Of a stretch of DNA of 64,000 nt, positions 43,976 through 56,725 are shown in pieces (the first letter of the stretch is position 1; every line of letters begins with the position of its first letter). A program made the position numbers and the translations under genes. The notes under the pieces were generated by a model. That model had not been told where the DNA came from and ran no database searches. It worked only from the letters and a program-made list of their open reading frames with translations. The stretch comes from Strigops habroptila (taxonomy: Eukaryota > Chordata > Aves > Psittaciformes > Psittacidae), in contig NC_044288.2 of assembly GCF_004027225.2 (NCBI RefSeq), positions 4,370,719 through 4,434,718 on the forward strand, given 5' to 3'.

Positions 43976-45472
43976 GGGTAGTCACAGCAATTGCTGCAGC
44001 AGGTCCATGTGCTGGATGGGGGGACAAGTCAGGTTGTGCTGGAGGTAGTGGAGGTCTGGGCACAGCAACAGGAGCCAAACCTGGCGCAGTCTCCTCCATA
44101 ATACCTGCAGGGAACAGCCCTGATAGGAGCTGGCCCAGAAATGCTCTGTGCAGCGTGGATGGGTGAGGAACCAAGAGCAAAGAGCAAAGTTGGTTGGCAC
44201 CCAGAGCTCATAGCCTGCACTGTGACAGCCCATGGAGGTGCTGAGCCATAACCCTTTTCTTCCCAGGGCTTGGAAAGTGTTTCTTCCCAGGTCCATTAAG
44301 GAAGTCAAATCTCAGTTCTGGATTTAAATAGACTCTTTTTGCATACCACAAAAGTTCAGAGGATATTAACCATGATTTGTTACCTATCTGGTTCAGCCTG
44401 GCCTGGAACAGGATGGCTTCATCAGGGTAAGTCCTTTTATGTGCTGTGTCTTTGCTTTGTTAGCCCTGGAGAAGGACTGAATCCCAGGTAAACTTCACAA
44501 ATACTTCTCATCCTGGATGCTCATCGAGTAATCCAATCCCAAGTACACTTTGGTGGGGTTTTAGGATAGATCCTATCGGACGAGGCTGCTTCAACCGTAA
44601 GAAAACTCATGTGAGTTCACATCAGTGCACAAATTGGAAGGTGTCACCTAGGAAAAATGTAGTTGTAGAAAGCAGTGGAATGCAGAATGCAGGAATTTGG
44701 TAATGGTAGCTCATTTTGGCATGATTTACATGGTTAAGTGTCTAATGTGGATGCACATGTATTATTCTAGTGCAAAAAAGTTATTTAGCTATGAAGGTTT
44801 ATTTAGCGATGAAGGTTTAAATGAAATGAATCACAGTCAAGTGAAACTTTCTACCTCACTGAAATGAGAAGGGAAAAATGATTCGTTTTGACTTTTTCCA
44901 TAGAAAAGATGATCTAAATTGACACATTCCAACAACGAATTTCTATTTTGGCCCAAGTGTCTTTCCAGTGGAAATTTGCTGAGAGGGACAGGTCTCGATG
45001 TGCAGACAGGAACTCACTGCTGACCACCTTCTGGCATGGCCTAAATCTGCTTTATAAGTGGCTTCAGTTCAGGTGGCACTTAGTGAAACCCATCACTGCA
45101 CCCTCACACCCTTGCCTTGTTTTCCTTGAAATCATCTGGAATTTGTTGCTTTTCTCCTCATTCTTTCTGGTTTTCTCCAAAACCTTTCCCTTCATGAGTG
45201 CGCTTGAAGATTCTAAGAGTAATGGAGTGATTCCCTGCCCAGCTCCACATGTGTTGACCTACAACTCTGCAGCTGGAGCCCTGACCCCTTATCCAGAGCT
45301 GGATGATAGTGAAGGATGATGGGTCTCATCAGCCAGTTTCGCCCTTGCTGTTTGGAGGAGATGTTCTAGATTGTTCTAGATGTTCTGTGAGGTCACAGCA
45401 GGTATTAGATCCTCCAGTGTTTTGTCTGGCTGGTATGAGAGGCAAAGAGTGCATGGTAGCAACTGCACTTAG
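43976..45472. other. Intergenic, partly AT-rich
   Basis: No gene recognised. A 19-bp imperfect duplication (TTATTTAGCTATGAAGGTT / TTATTTAGCGATGAAGGTT) lies at about 44780-44819. Confidence 0.45.
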
Positions 45473-45523
45473 GGAAAGGACTGAATGTTGGAAAGGAAAG
45501 TGGAAAGGACTGAATGTTGGAAA
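45473..45523. repeat. Local direct duplication of 22 bp
   Basis: GGAAAGGACTGAATGTTGG plus AAA occurs twice, about 29 bp apart, in purine-rich DNA. Confidence 0.8.
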
Positions 45524-47189
45524 GTGAAACAGAACCAGGCAAGATGTGGAGCTGCTGCTTTGTTCCCTTTGGGGACTTGATTATTCTTGCCATGCATTGC
45601 ATGTTCATCTCCCATCTCCAGGGCTCCTGTCTTGGTTCCAGACTCAGCTTGTACCCCAGGGTTTGCTCCTTGCCTAAAACCTTTGGGGCCAAGAAATTAG
45701 GCTCAGTGTGCCTATGCACCCCAAGGAATACCAGTTTCCTTGTGAGCTTTGAGCACACATGGTCCTGGACTTCACAAGCAATTTCAAATGGGAGTTTCTC
45801 ACATCTTTCCATTTCAGCAGGAGCTCACTGTTTGCTGATGGGGAAGGAAATAAGCATCTGGGGAGTCACCTCTGTGCCTATGTGTGACACTTGCAGACCT
45901 CCTGCATGGGGAACTCTAGCCCATCAGAGACCAGACCACCTACCTTCTGCATCAGCAGTAACTTGGGAGCTGGTAGTATCAGCAAAAAGGCCGTCCTGTC
46001 TACCCTTGACCATGTCCTACTGCGTGATGGTTGCACCATTTTGATGGGACCCCAGCTAAAGGACAGCTTGCCTGGTAGAGGACTGCCATGCTGTAGGATC
46101 CTGGCCTGTGCTCTGCAGTACCGCGTTCCTGCCCGGCACAGTTGGGCAAGAGCTGGCAGCAGCACAGGGATTTCACAACCTTCACTTGCACAAGTCCATG
46201 CTGCTTTGGGGGAGTGTTTGTGAGCCGCGCTGGACAAACTGAAGTTACACAACCCCGTTCTGTGCTACTTCGGACTCTTATCATTGGATTTATTTCATTC
46301 CTTTTTCAGGTCGGTTTTCCCCTTTCCTTTTCTCTGTGTTGTTTCTACTTAAGCAATCCTGGCACAGCCTGGTTGCATTGTCTCCATCACAGCCCAATGT
46401 GCGCCCCTCCAAACCTGCCCCCTTCCCAAGTCTGTTTCTTACCATGCCTGTTGGTTCTCTCTTTCATTTGAGGAGAAGCCTGGCTGAGAAGTACTGGTTG
46501 TGCACAGTGCAAGGCATAGATTTCCTCCAGAGTGGTATCCCCTACTCATTGTTACCACTCACTGTGGCACTCGAACTCTTGATCGCATAATCCTGGAGAA
46601 AAAGCTTTTAGGAATCGGTAAATGGTATTTTTTGAGGTGTTTTATGCTTTGCCATGACTTTGGCACGTAGGTTTGCAAGGGTCAGTCTGCTGCTGATGCC
46701 CATGGAGGGGTTGCCTCCATGACACAAGACCTGAACCTGCAAAAAGACCTAAGAACCATTCATGCTGCAGTGTTGCAAACTGCAGGGCAACTGACACAGA
46801 TTTCCTGGGAAAGCCAGGATTGCAAACACAGCACTTGGAGCGGTTTGTGTTCTTTGGGCTTGATTATTTTCACAACCAAGCGTGGGTCACACTGGAAGGC
46901 TGGGGTGGAAGTGGGAAAAACACTGTCTCACCAAACCTCTTCCACAACCTAAGCCACAGTGAGGGGAACAGCGAGTGCCTTTGTTGCTAAAATGGCAGCT
47001 GAATTTGGTGCATTGGGAGGAGGAGGGGTTGGGGCAGAGGACAAATAAACAGGAAAAGGGATTAAAAAATATATGCAGTTTATCAGACAGTTGTAGGCTT
47101 TCTGTTGGTGCAGAGGACAAGGTATTTACCACACAGCTATTGTGCCCAGAGATTCCTGCAGGACAGGAGCGCATCCATATTCATACATG
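45524..47189. other. Intergenic, nothing recognised
   Basis: No gene or mobile element recognised. Confidence 0.5.
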
Positions 47190-47690
47190 AGGACAGCCAC
47201 ATACACCTTCTATGTCTGAAACAGTTCCTCACAATATTTCAATACCCGTTGGACTATCGCTGTTAGATCTGGGCGAATAATCCACAATGAATAATGTATC
47301 CAAGGAATCCGTCCTTGCTAATTGTGGAATATTCACGAGCAGATGGCAATTTGAGGCAGGTTTTTTCACATCTCTTTTTTCCTCCGTGCCGGGACGGAGG
47401 TTTGCTCTAAGTAGGTGATATTTGAAATTCAAGCTGTGTTTCTAAGTTGCGATTGGCCCGTTGTGACATGATGGTGTCCCTCTTCCCGCATTGGCCCAGC
47501 GTACAAAGTACTCGGGATACAAATACATGTGCAAATTGAAAATTCAGTTGCCATGGTTACTCATGCATGCAGCTTTGAACTTCACTTTCGTCCAACATTT
47601 GTGCTGGTAAAACTCATTCAGTCGCAGGTTTGTGGGAAGTGAATACAAAAGATGCATGAGGCTGTGTTTGCACGCTCCGGTATAGATGAT
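47190..47690. promoter_or_regulatory. Candidate regulatory hub with CCAAT pair and RFX-like site
   Basis: A repeat-free block that keeps many isolated CpGs (for example ATCGCTG, GGGCGAATAA, GTTGCGATTGG, TTCGTCC, CAGTCGCAGG) in otherwise AT-rich DNA. It has two ATTGGCCC direct repeats (47452-47459 and 47490-47497; NF-Y-type CCAAT on the minus strand), an RFX X-box-like GTTGCCATGGTTAC (47547-47560), and a perfect hairpin (47381-47400). I read it as an enhancer or cryptic promoter; no gene follows on either side. Confidence 0.4.
47381..47400. repeat. Perfect 7-bp GC-rich hairpin
   Basis: CCTCCGT and ACGGAGG flank a 6-nt GCCGGG loop. It lies in the middle of the candidate regulatory hub and directly follows a T-rich run. 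Confidence 0.8.
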
Positions 47691-50600
47691 TCCTCTTCAA
47701 AAACTCAGCCTGGATATTCACTGGGCTTTTCTGGCACCTTTTCTGGTGCCTGCTTTCATGGGTTTCAGCCTACAGAGTTTTCTTTCCCAATCAACTGGCA
47801 ATAAAACTATGACTCCAGGTTTAGCATCCCAAATACACGTACGGCTGGGTGATATCTCTATCTGCAAACATCTCGTAATCGGTTCTGCACTGGGCGAAGC
47901 AAGGTGTTTATTTTTCTTGCAATTCAAACCTCAATTGTTTTTGCACAATCAGGTTTCTCTCCTTCTAGTTAATCCTGTGTCATTCTGAAATAACAAGGCA
48001 TTAGGACACGTTCATCTTTGTTTTGCAGCGGTGATAGAGGGAGAGAAGAGAAAGGGAATTAGAAGGAGTTTTAAAGCCAGGGTAGTTGGAAAGAGCTGAA
48101 ATGATGGGGAAGCAAGTTGTTTTGGTTTTGAAAAGAGCAAAGGCGTCAAAGTCAGAGCCAGGGAGCAAAGCCCTACTGTATGTGAGTCATGAGGGTGTGT
48201 GTCTGTCCCCTTTGAGAGCCTAACACATACCTTTAACTGCTGATAAAAGAATACCTGGTCTGCATTACTGTCCCAAATGCATCCCCTTACTGTGAAAAGT
48301 ATTGACTTTCCAAATACCACCCCCCCGCCCCGGCCGCTCTCCCGCTCTGGGACAGTTTAACACAAGTTATTTTTGTTTCTTTGGCTATCACGTGTCTTGT
48401 GCAATATTTCTGTAGCCTCTGGACAAACATATGAGAGAGAGCAAAGGTTAACCATGATTTATGTCTGGGTTTGTAATTGCACTGTGGGAGCAGTGTGGTG
48501 GGGAGCGTGCCTGGTGTGCGCGGTGCTTCCGCACGCATCCCGGGACACAAAACACGGGAGAAAGCAGCACCCTTTCCACTGGCAACCAATAACCAGCGTT
48601 TCATTAGCATGTTCTGGCTGTGTTTCAGATTAATAATAAACTAAAGGCATTGGTTGCAGGGTCAGGCTGTAGCTGAGCCCTGCCCCTGAGCCCTTGTCCC
48701 CCCAGAGCTCTGTTATTTGGCTTCCCCCTGCTGCACGGCAACAAGTCAGAGGGTTTGTGGGGACAAGGGGAGGCACAACGTGCACCAGGTCTCAGCTGTG
48801 GGAGACATCAAAGCTCGCCCCTCCCGTGCTGTGGGACTGGGAAGGCAGCGGATGTTCAGACAAATATTTGCACCTGGGAATATTCACATCACGCTCCAGC
48901 GCTGGGAAAACAGCCGCTGCCCATGCTCAGAGCCTGACCTTTTTAACTATTCAGAGTGCAGAACCAAATGGCTTTAAAGTGCTATCTGCTCCCAAACGGG
49001 TGACAAAGCATAACAATGACCACTTCTTATTCAGCAGATGTGATCTCTAGTCACTTTGTGCCCAGCTGTGTGTGTTCAGGCCCAGAGCTGTTGACTTTAG
49101 CAAGAAAATGACTTGCTGTTGCCCTGCAGAGCTTGCCAAGCAGCTCTTTGGGCTGGAGGATGTTTCTTCATGTGCTGCAGAACTGTAACTCTGTCCTAAG
49201 ATGCTCTCCCATCTGTCCTAAGGCAGGGAGACGGAGGGTGCCCCTGGCAGGGCGATTTCTTCTGGAGGATGTTGGGATGCTTGGAGGGATGGAGGAAAGC
49301 ACCACAAAGCCAAGAATCGGGTGTTTTGACACCTGTGAGCCAAGCACATCTGTTGTGGAGCAGTAACTGATATCCTACAAATACACAGCACTCACTCCTG
49401 CTTAGGAAGAGGTTGCTGTAACAGTGGAACCAGAGGGTTTTGGTAATAGTTGCTGGCAGAAGTGTCATCAGTTGCCTTGTGGGTTGAGAATGGCTTTAAA
49501 CTCCCGGTTGCACAACCTGAGTTTCTCAAGACTTTCTCCAGATTGCCTCTCCAGCACTAGGGACAAGGCTGAGGATTTCAGCGTGAGAGGAAATTCCCTC
49601 CGAGAGCCCAGAGATGTTAGAGGGAAAAGCACACTCCGCTCTGCCGCTGTGTTTGTCACTGGCAGATGGTGGAGCGGCTCTGCCCTTTGGCCAGGATAGC
49701 AGGAGAAGCAAGTCCCTGCCCTGGGATGCACCAGGGACAGAGCAGAAGAAGGAGTAGAGTTTGGAGCGCGTCCGCGGTGATCTTGCCTCCTTCCTTTCTC
49801 CCCTTATCTGTGGTGGCATTACCCGGTGCTGGGGGTCAATATTCTTTCCCCTTCCGCTGCCCCATCTTCTCCTGCAGCATTCCTGCCCACAATGCCTGCC
49901 CAAAGGATCAAGCACAGGGGGACACAGGGGAGCTTTGGGCTCTGCTCCCTCCTCTTGCTCTGCGCGGAGGGGCTCAAAGCACCAGCCTTGAAGCGCTGCC
50001 TTTGTTTGCAGCAGGCACTGGCAGCCCTTGCTCTTTCTTTGCTGGGGGCTGCGGGAGGAGGGGCTGCTGCAGAGCAGATGGTCCTCGTTGGAGGGTTTGG
50101 GGGCCTCCTTGACGGCAGGTTGGGGAGGGGGGTCCCCTTTCAGCACCCGGCTGGGGGAGGGCTCGCTTGCCTCTCACATGGCCAGTTCCCAGCTGAGTGC
50201 CTCTGTGGGATTATGCTGCTATTCATCTAATTGAAATTGTATTTGGAGCAAAGAGACAGTATCTCTTTCCTCGGAGGATCTATTATGCATAAACGGCACA
50301 CAAAGGCATCCTCCTGCCAAAGGAGAGGGGGTGTCCGCTGGCCAGGGCCCTGCTCTAACTTCAGCTCTGCTGACAACAGCCCCAGCTCCCTCCTGCAGCT
50401 CAGCAGGGCCCATCCTTTAACCCCTCTTTCCCCAAAAGGGCTGTTGAGTGGCTTTTTCCCCCTCCCCTTGCTTTGTCCTGCTCTGAAATGCACAGCTCAT
50501 CCCGCGCCTCCCACAGTGATCCCCTGCATCACAACAGTGTGTTCCCAGCCCTCACGCCCTCATCACACCACAACATCAGGCACAACTCCTGGGGACTGCG

Positions 50601-52272
50601 AGCAAAACTGCAGCATCATCTTGAGATGCCTGTCAGGGGTGAGAGCAAGCCACTGGATCCACCCTGCAGAGGACACCCCTCTGCCCTCATATTTATAGCT
50701 GTACCTCCCTCAAGTGAGGTAAAGCCATGGGGTGCACAGAGAATCTGTAAATCAGTGCAACTACCAAAGTGGAGAATGAGGAGGGTAAAACAAATACATC
50801 ACACCCCACCCAGGATGGCTTTATGGCTGAAATCACCTGGCACACACCCTCCTGGAAGAGCTGCCAGAGTTCATCTGCTATCAGCTCCTGCCTGCAGGTG
50901 AGAGCGAGCTTCTCTGAGCTCTGTGGGAGCAGGAGGGCTTCCAAGTGGAAAAGGAAGATCTTCCTTAAAGAAGAGTTAAAGATCGAGATGATGGCCCTTG
51001 TGAAGAGCTGCACGAGCATCTGGCAGGAGGCAAAGAGCAAGAGCTCTTTGGTAGGGAAGGAGAGCTGTGAGACCCTTCAGAGGGGTTGTGGATGGGGAAG
51101 CAGAGGCAAGGGTGGGATCCCCCTGACCATGCTGGCCCCCTTCAGAGACTGGAGCCAGGGATGGTCCTTTGCTTGCAGAGCATCCCTGCCAGCTGAGTTC
51201 GTTTGCAAGCATAATCCCTCTGAGAACAGCTCCTGGAGGGTGCCAGAGGCTCTGCTTGCAGCGCAGGAATGCTGTCCCGTCTGCTCTGGGCTTGTCCTGT
51301 CAGCTCTGCATTTGCAACCCGGGCCAGCTCGCTGGGCCAGCTCTGGCAGCTCGGTCCCAGTCTGTAGGTGTGGGACTTTACCAGGACTCTGCTGAACCAG
51401 TGCAAGGAGTGATTTCAAAGGAGGGTTTGTGATATGCTCTCGTGATGCCCCCCATCATTCTGCAGAGAGAATGAATGGCTAAATTTAGCTTTGAATGCTG
51501 ATGCTGAGGCTTTCCAAGGGTGTTGTGGTTGTTGGTGTGCTAAGCAATGCAAACCAAGCCTGCTGTGCTTTTGGGGGTTTTTGTAATATTGTGTCAGCAA
51601 TTTGGAGTTGAGCTCAGACTGTGGAGATGTGTAACAGAACCTTAAAACTGACCTGAATAGGGATGTCTGGATGTGAAAGCAGCAGGAGGAACAGCCAGAA
51701 GAAGGGTTAAAAGAATGGCATGTGCTGATCTGCTACATCAGCAGGTCATCAAGAGCAAAGCAGTTGAATGCAAGTTCTCAAGACATCTGGAGCAGTAAAA
51801 CAAAGGACAGCCTAAAACAAAGGAGAGATTACACCCAGAAAGGAGCACAACAGCATGAGTAAATGGCAGCGTTCCTAATGACTCAGGAGGCAAGTCAGGA
51901 TGAAGAGGCAAAAGATCGCAGTCACTGTCTGTTCCTACAGGGTGCAAGAGGCATGCCCAAGATCCAGGGCATAGCCACCCATCTAAGAAGAATCCAGGAG
52001 CCGTGATAAGGAATTGAGAGCTGCTGTCCCTTGTTCCCATATCAACTCTAGTGGTCCTGACTTGGGCACACACATCCTGGTGCTTGTATGTGAGCATGAA
52101 ACAATGAGCGAGTGAAACCTGGGAAACACTGAGTGTGAGTTGAATCACCTTTGTCAAAACTAAGAACTAAAATGACCTTGTGTTGAGCTCAGTGCTGCAA
52201 CTGGGATTTGTGCGTTCCTCAGTGACCTCCATGGCCATTTCTAATCTGGTTGTTTGCATTTTTGTTTCTACA
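47691..52272. other. Intergenic, mixed composition
   Basis: No gene recognised. The part 48310-48560 is locally CpG-rich (CCGCCCCGGCCGC and GTGCGCGGTGC). Open frames of 206 codons (49526-50146, minus) and 208 codons (50769-51395, plus) have no motif I can name. Confidence 0.4.
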
Positions 52273-52347
52273 GATCATAGAATAGAATCATACAATAGTT
52301 ATGGTTGGAAAGGACCTTAAGATCACCTAGTTCCAACCCCAGGCAGG
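52273..52347 (-). mobile_element. CR1 LINE, 3' tip
   Basis: GATCATAGAATAGAATCATA, then GGTTGGAAAGGACCTTAAGA and TCACCTAGTTCCAACCCC: an antisense CR1 terminus of about 75 bp. Confidence 0.88.
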
Positions 52348-55300
52348 TGACAGCTCCTGCCTTGTGGATGCTGTTGCAGCCTGACTTCTGCTAAACACAC
52401 AGAGCTTGGATACCTACCTCAGATGCAGGCAGGTTACACCAGGGATTAGTAGAGATACAGCTAAAGCCAAACGGCTTTGCAAAGAGCTTAAACCCGCGCA
52501 CACAGGCACATGCAGTCTGGCCTTTACCAAGCCTTCCAGTGTCAGCTCTGTCTGTCTGGTGCTGGGCTGGATCTGTGCAGCCACAAATCACAGTCGCATC
52601 TTTGAGCAGCTCAAGGCAGCCTGATAAATAACAAATGGTTTTTGCAGTGGAGGTGTTTTCCCATGAATGCCCAGGTTGGAGGCATTACCCACGACCCTGT
52701 GGGCATACAGATTAAATGGTCTGTGGCCAGTCTCATCTGGCCATGGCTTCTGGTAATACAACTCTCTGTGCGTGTAGGTAAGCCAGAGCCTGGCTACGCG
52801 CACCGCCTCTCTTCTGCTAGCACGTGCCTGGTGTTCGGTGTGCTAACCTGTGGTGTGCTATGGGATGCTTCCCCAAGCCAATCCTCCTGCAGCATCACTT
52901 TGCTCTCACTGTTGGGGTGCTGCACCCCTTCAATCTCTCCTCACCACCAGACTCTCAGGCTGCATCTCCCTGCAGTCCAAGGCACCTCCATGACTTCTTT
53001 AGCCTGAGGCAGCCCTCACCCACGTGCAAGCTCTCTGCACCTTTTGCTGCCTTGACATTAGCAAATGTACTCATCATATGGCCAGGCTTTGATGTTATTA
53101 AGTAGATAAAATGTGATTTACTTGCACATTAGTAGCCTCCGCGTCATAAAAAGGAGTTTCAGTTTCCTGCTGGGTCCTAAACACAGTGCACAAACATGGG
53201 CTCTGTTTTCACTAAGTGCACCTGCCCCAGCTCACAGTGACGCACCAAGCATGGAAAAACATTTGGTGCCAGCTCTGCCCCCACAGTCTTCTCCCTGTGA
53301 CCAAAATCTTCCCTTTCTTATGCATTTATTTAATCTTCTGAGTTCTATGCAATGCCTGAAGTAGGGGAAAGGGCAAGGCCAGCAGGAGATGTGGCAGCAC
53401 CAGCAGTGCTGATGCACTGAGCCAGGCTGTCCCTTTCTGCCAGCAGTGGGGAGATGAGTCTTGATGAGTTCTTGGCCTTGTTTGAAATCCAGATTTTTTC
53501 CAAAGAGTGGTATGGACAATTGTGTTATTGTCCTTCCATGGCTGCTGGAATCTTCTCCATCCCACGGACTACATCCTGAAGTGCTGGCTTCTCACTGAGG
53601 GGTACCTTGCCATGCGTTTTCTTAGCAGCAATACAAGCTGTGTCTTTTCTAATCAGCCACATCATACAGACAGAAGCTTAGTGCACATCCTTCTCTTACA
53701 GATGCAGCTCACCCCTCTTATCCTGACTGACCTCAAGGCCTTCTACTGCCCCAGCTCCTCTTCCAGTGCTGCCATCACTGGTTCTGGAGCCATCCATATC
53801 CACCTCAAACACAAGAGCGTCTCTGCTTTCCACCTGACAATGCATTCAGCTCCTGTGGTGCCCAGTCCAGCTGCTCCCAGGAGTGTCTCTGTGTGTTCTT
53901 TGTGCCATGCATGCTCCATTGGCAGCTGCAAACTGCTGCAAAGCAATGCCAGTGCTGTGGTTCCTGCAGCTGTGGCCAAGTCTTGATCTTGTCTTGTTTG
54001 TCTTACAGTCTACAGCTCAGTGTGCTCTGCTCTGAGCTGCCTGACTTGACTCCTGCCTCCTTGTAATACAGTGGATACCCTTCTGTCTATTAGCGACTGC
54101 AGAGGCAAAGGAAAATAAAGAGCCAGTCTTGCCTTTCTCACTGTGCAGTCCTGAGAGTTACCTGCCTAGGAGAGCTGACCAGGCTATGTGAGATGACAGT
54201 GGCAGGTAAGGCATGTCCTACTGCCTCTCCTTGCAAGACTGGAGGACTTTGTGAGCACCAATCAGCTGGAATGATCTGGGATCACTTGGTGCTGACCACT
54301 GTGTTGAGGCCAACAAGATCTTTTTGTCCAGGTTTGCATCCCCAGAAATGGGGGTTGCTGGGTATCAGCCAGCACCTCTGGTCTCCTTGGGTATCAGCAT
54401 TGCAAGATTGTCTCCTCAGCCTCAAAGGAGCTGCAAGCTGTTTTGTTTTACCCTCTTTTTAAAAACATATGGTTTATTAGTTTCATTCTTACGTGGAAGG
54501 CAGTGCTCAGATGTCTCTCCAGTTTCATACCCTCTGCTGCCAGAGCTAACTGAAAAATACTGAAACCAGGAGGTGCACAGGAACAAACTCCTCTGGGCTC
54601 TGCACGCCTTCATTGTTCTTAGCAATGATCCCAGCTGTGGTCTGTCTTTCTTACCTGGAGATGCTGTCAGCTGCCTTTTAAGCTCTTGCTGTGGTTTATT
54701 TTACTTAGAATGAAAGGATTTTGGTGTTACAATTAAAGGTGTTGGTCAGTGTCAGAGCTGTAACTGCACATTATGGCATAAAGCTGTGCCATCCAGCTCC
54801 TGCTGGCTAATGCCTCTGAAGGGCTTCTGTACCTCCTTTCCCCTGGGTCAATACCTATTGACAATCTCACTGTGGAGCTCCATGGCGAAAGCAGGAAATG
54901 GAACCTTCTGTGCAGGAGCTGACGGGCTGTAGTTGAAGACCCCAGCACCCGCTGCAGCTCCCTTTCTGCTTCGTTCTGAATGAAGTTAGACAAGGGCACG
55001 AAGCGAGCTGCTTCGCCTGCCTGGCACAGACACTGCCTCCGGGGACAACTCTCCTGCTGGAGTATCTGGGTTGCGAAGCACCATCAGCACAGAGCTGGAG
55101 GGGTCCCAGCAGTCAGGACAGAGAGTTACCCTGCAAGGGATACCCAAAGCAGGGCAGTAGTCACAGTATTTACCAAGGGTAACCTTACCAGGGGAATCTC
55201 TGAAGCATTTCTTAACTGGCTGCAGGGATCCTAACTGGGTTTCTGGGATACCTTGGGAATGTTGCTCCCAATGTGTTGCATTGGCCCATTTTTCCTAAGA

Positions 55301-55442
55301 AACACTTCACTCCCAACCTAGGAAATGAGCGTGGCATGATTGCTGGTGGCTTTGGCAGATGGAAAATGTGATGGGAAGCGGGATCCAAGGAGAATGATGT
55401 GGAGATTGGGGCAGTGAGGGAAGCCAGCAACATGGCCCTTCA
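52348..55442. other. Intergenic, nothing recognised
   Basis: No gene or mobile element recognised. A 159-codon plus-strand frame (53507-53986) is serine/alanine-rich at its end and has no domain I can see. Confidence 0.45.
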
Positions 55443-55479
55443 GTGAGGGGTCTCCTGGCTCCAACGGGAGACCCCTCAC
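55443..55479. repeat. Perfect 13-bp inverted repeat
   Basis: GTGAGGGGTCTCC (55443-55455) and GGAGACCCCTCAC (55467-55479) are exact complements separated by 11 nt. This is the longest perfect stem I noticed in the window. Confidence 0.9.
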
Positions 55480-55839
55480 CATGGGTGCTTCCCTCTGCCC
55501 CACCAGCACCGTGCACTGCTCAGTGAGACACAGGAGGAAAAACAGCAGCACAAACATCCCCTGTCTCCATCGCTTCCTGTTTGTGTGCTTCGGCTTTCTA
55601 AACCTTACCTGTCCTTGTTGCCATCACCTCATCTAAGAGCTCCTCCTGCAGCGTGCTAGGCATGAGAGAGGGAGCAGGAACCAGTGCTTCAGAGCCAGGG
55701 CTTCCAGAAAACAAACTAGCAGGGAAAGACACACAATCTGTATTTGCATGAGCCAAAAAGGGGAGACAAGGAGGAAAACACCCTCTTGTAGAAAAGCCTG
55801 TGACTCACTAAAGCCTCTGGCCTCTGCAGACCAGAGCTA

Positions 55840-56240
55840 GCTGAATTCAGTGCTATGTGCTTAGCTTACTCTTCCCATCGTGATTTTATTTGGTGGGAAT
55901 TGATCTCTTGAGTGCTTGCCAAGTGGTTTAGACAAGCAATTATCAGCTGATTTTCACTAGATCGCACTTCCCATTCCATGAGTTTGTGAGCATCTGACAC
56001 CATTTCCTGCTTGAATTAGGACAAATGCTTGAAAATGTCATGGAAGAGGCCATTTAAAAAAGAAAATATTTGGTTTGAATGAATCTAAAAATTTCATTTA
56101 AATAATTTAGAAATGCTTTATCCTCTTCCAACCTTTTAAAGAAACCTTTTAAAGTAGAAACTGCCAGAAATGTCTAAAAGGAAAGGGATTTTTTTTACCT
56201 ACAGGATGGTTTAGGTATTTAGGACAATGGATTATTTTGG
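55840..56240. promoter_or_regulatory. Candidate conserved noncoding element
   Basis: AT-rich, repeat-free DNA with AAGCAATTATCAGCTG, TTCATTTAAATAATTTAG and an 11-bp duplication (CCTTTTAAAGA / CCTTTTAAAGT). It differs in composition from both flanks. Confidence 0.25.
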
Positions 56241-56660
56241 ACAGTGGATCAAAACAGCCCCCCTTTTATTCTGAATGAGGCTTGGGTTGTTTCCCTCCAT
56301 CAAGTAGATGGAGGGAATAGAATTGCAAGTTCTATTCATGCCCATATGCAACAACCCATTTGAGTGGGGCAACCTGTGTCCAGGTTGGATGCAGACTCTT
56401 GGGGTTTCCCGGGACAGCTCCTGGATTATTGTTTGTGATGAGATTGCTAAAGCACAGTGTCACTGCTGGTCTGGAGGAGAGTGCAGCTTCGTTGCGGTGA
56501 GACTGATGTGCTCCGAACAGAGGATATTCCTTGTGTAGAAGCACTTTTGCTTGCATGGGGATCCTGATGCACAGGCAGGGCTGCTCTGCACACAGCTATA
56601 TTAGCACACTGGCTGTGGCAAGGCTGGTGATGGGCTTGTTCAGAGGTAAGAGCTTGTTCA

Positions 56661-56725
56661 GAGCTGGGGTTGTTCAGCCTGGAGAAGAGAAGGTTCTGGG
56701 GAGACCTTAGAGCAGCTCCAGTGGA
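56661..56725 (+). mobile_element. CR1 LINE, internal fragment
   Basis: TTGTTCAGCCTGGAGAAGAG, then AAGGTTCTGGGGAGACCTTA and GAGCAGCTCCAGT match the CR1 region upstream of the tail, in sense orientation. Confidence 0.8.

Noticed and set aside
49526-50146. 206-codon minus-strand ORF
   Set aside because: Overlapped by equally long plus-strand frames, Pro/Arg-rich from GC content, no recognisable family.
50769-51395. 208-codon plus-strand ORF
   Set aside because: No domain, signal peptide or repeat pattern seen and no convincing splice or promoter context. ORFs of this length are expected in GC-moderate DNA of this size.
53507-53986. 159-codon plus-strand ORF
   Set aside because: No motif; Ser/Ala-rich tail looks compositional; no initiation context.
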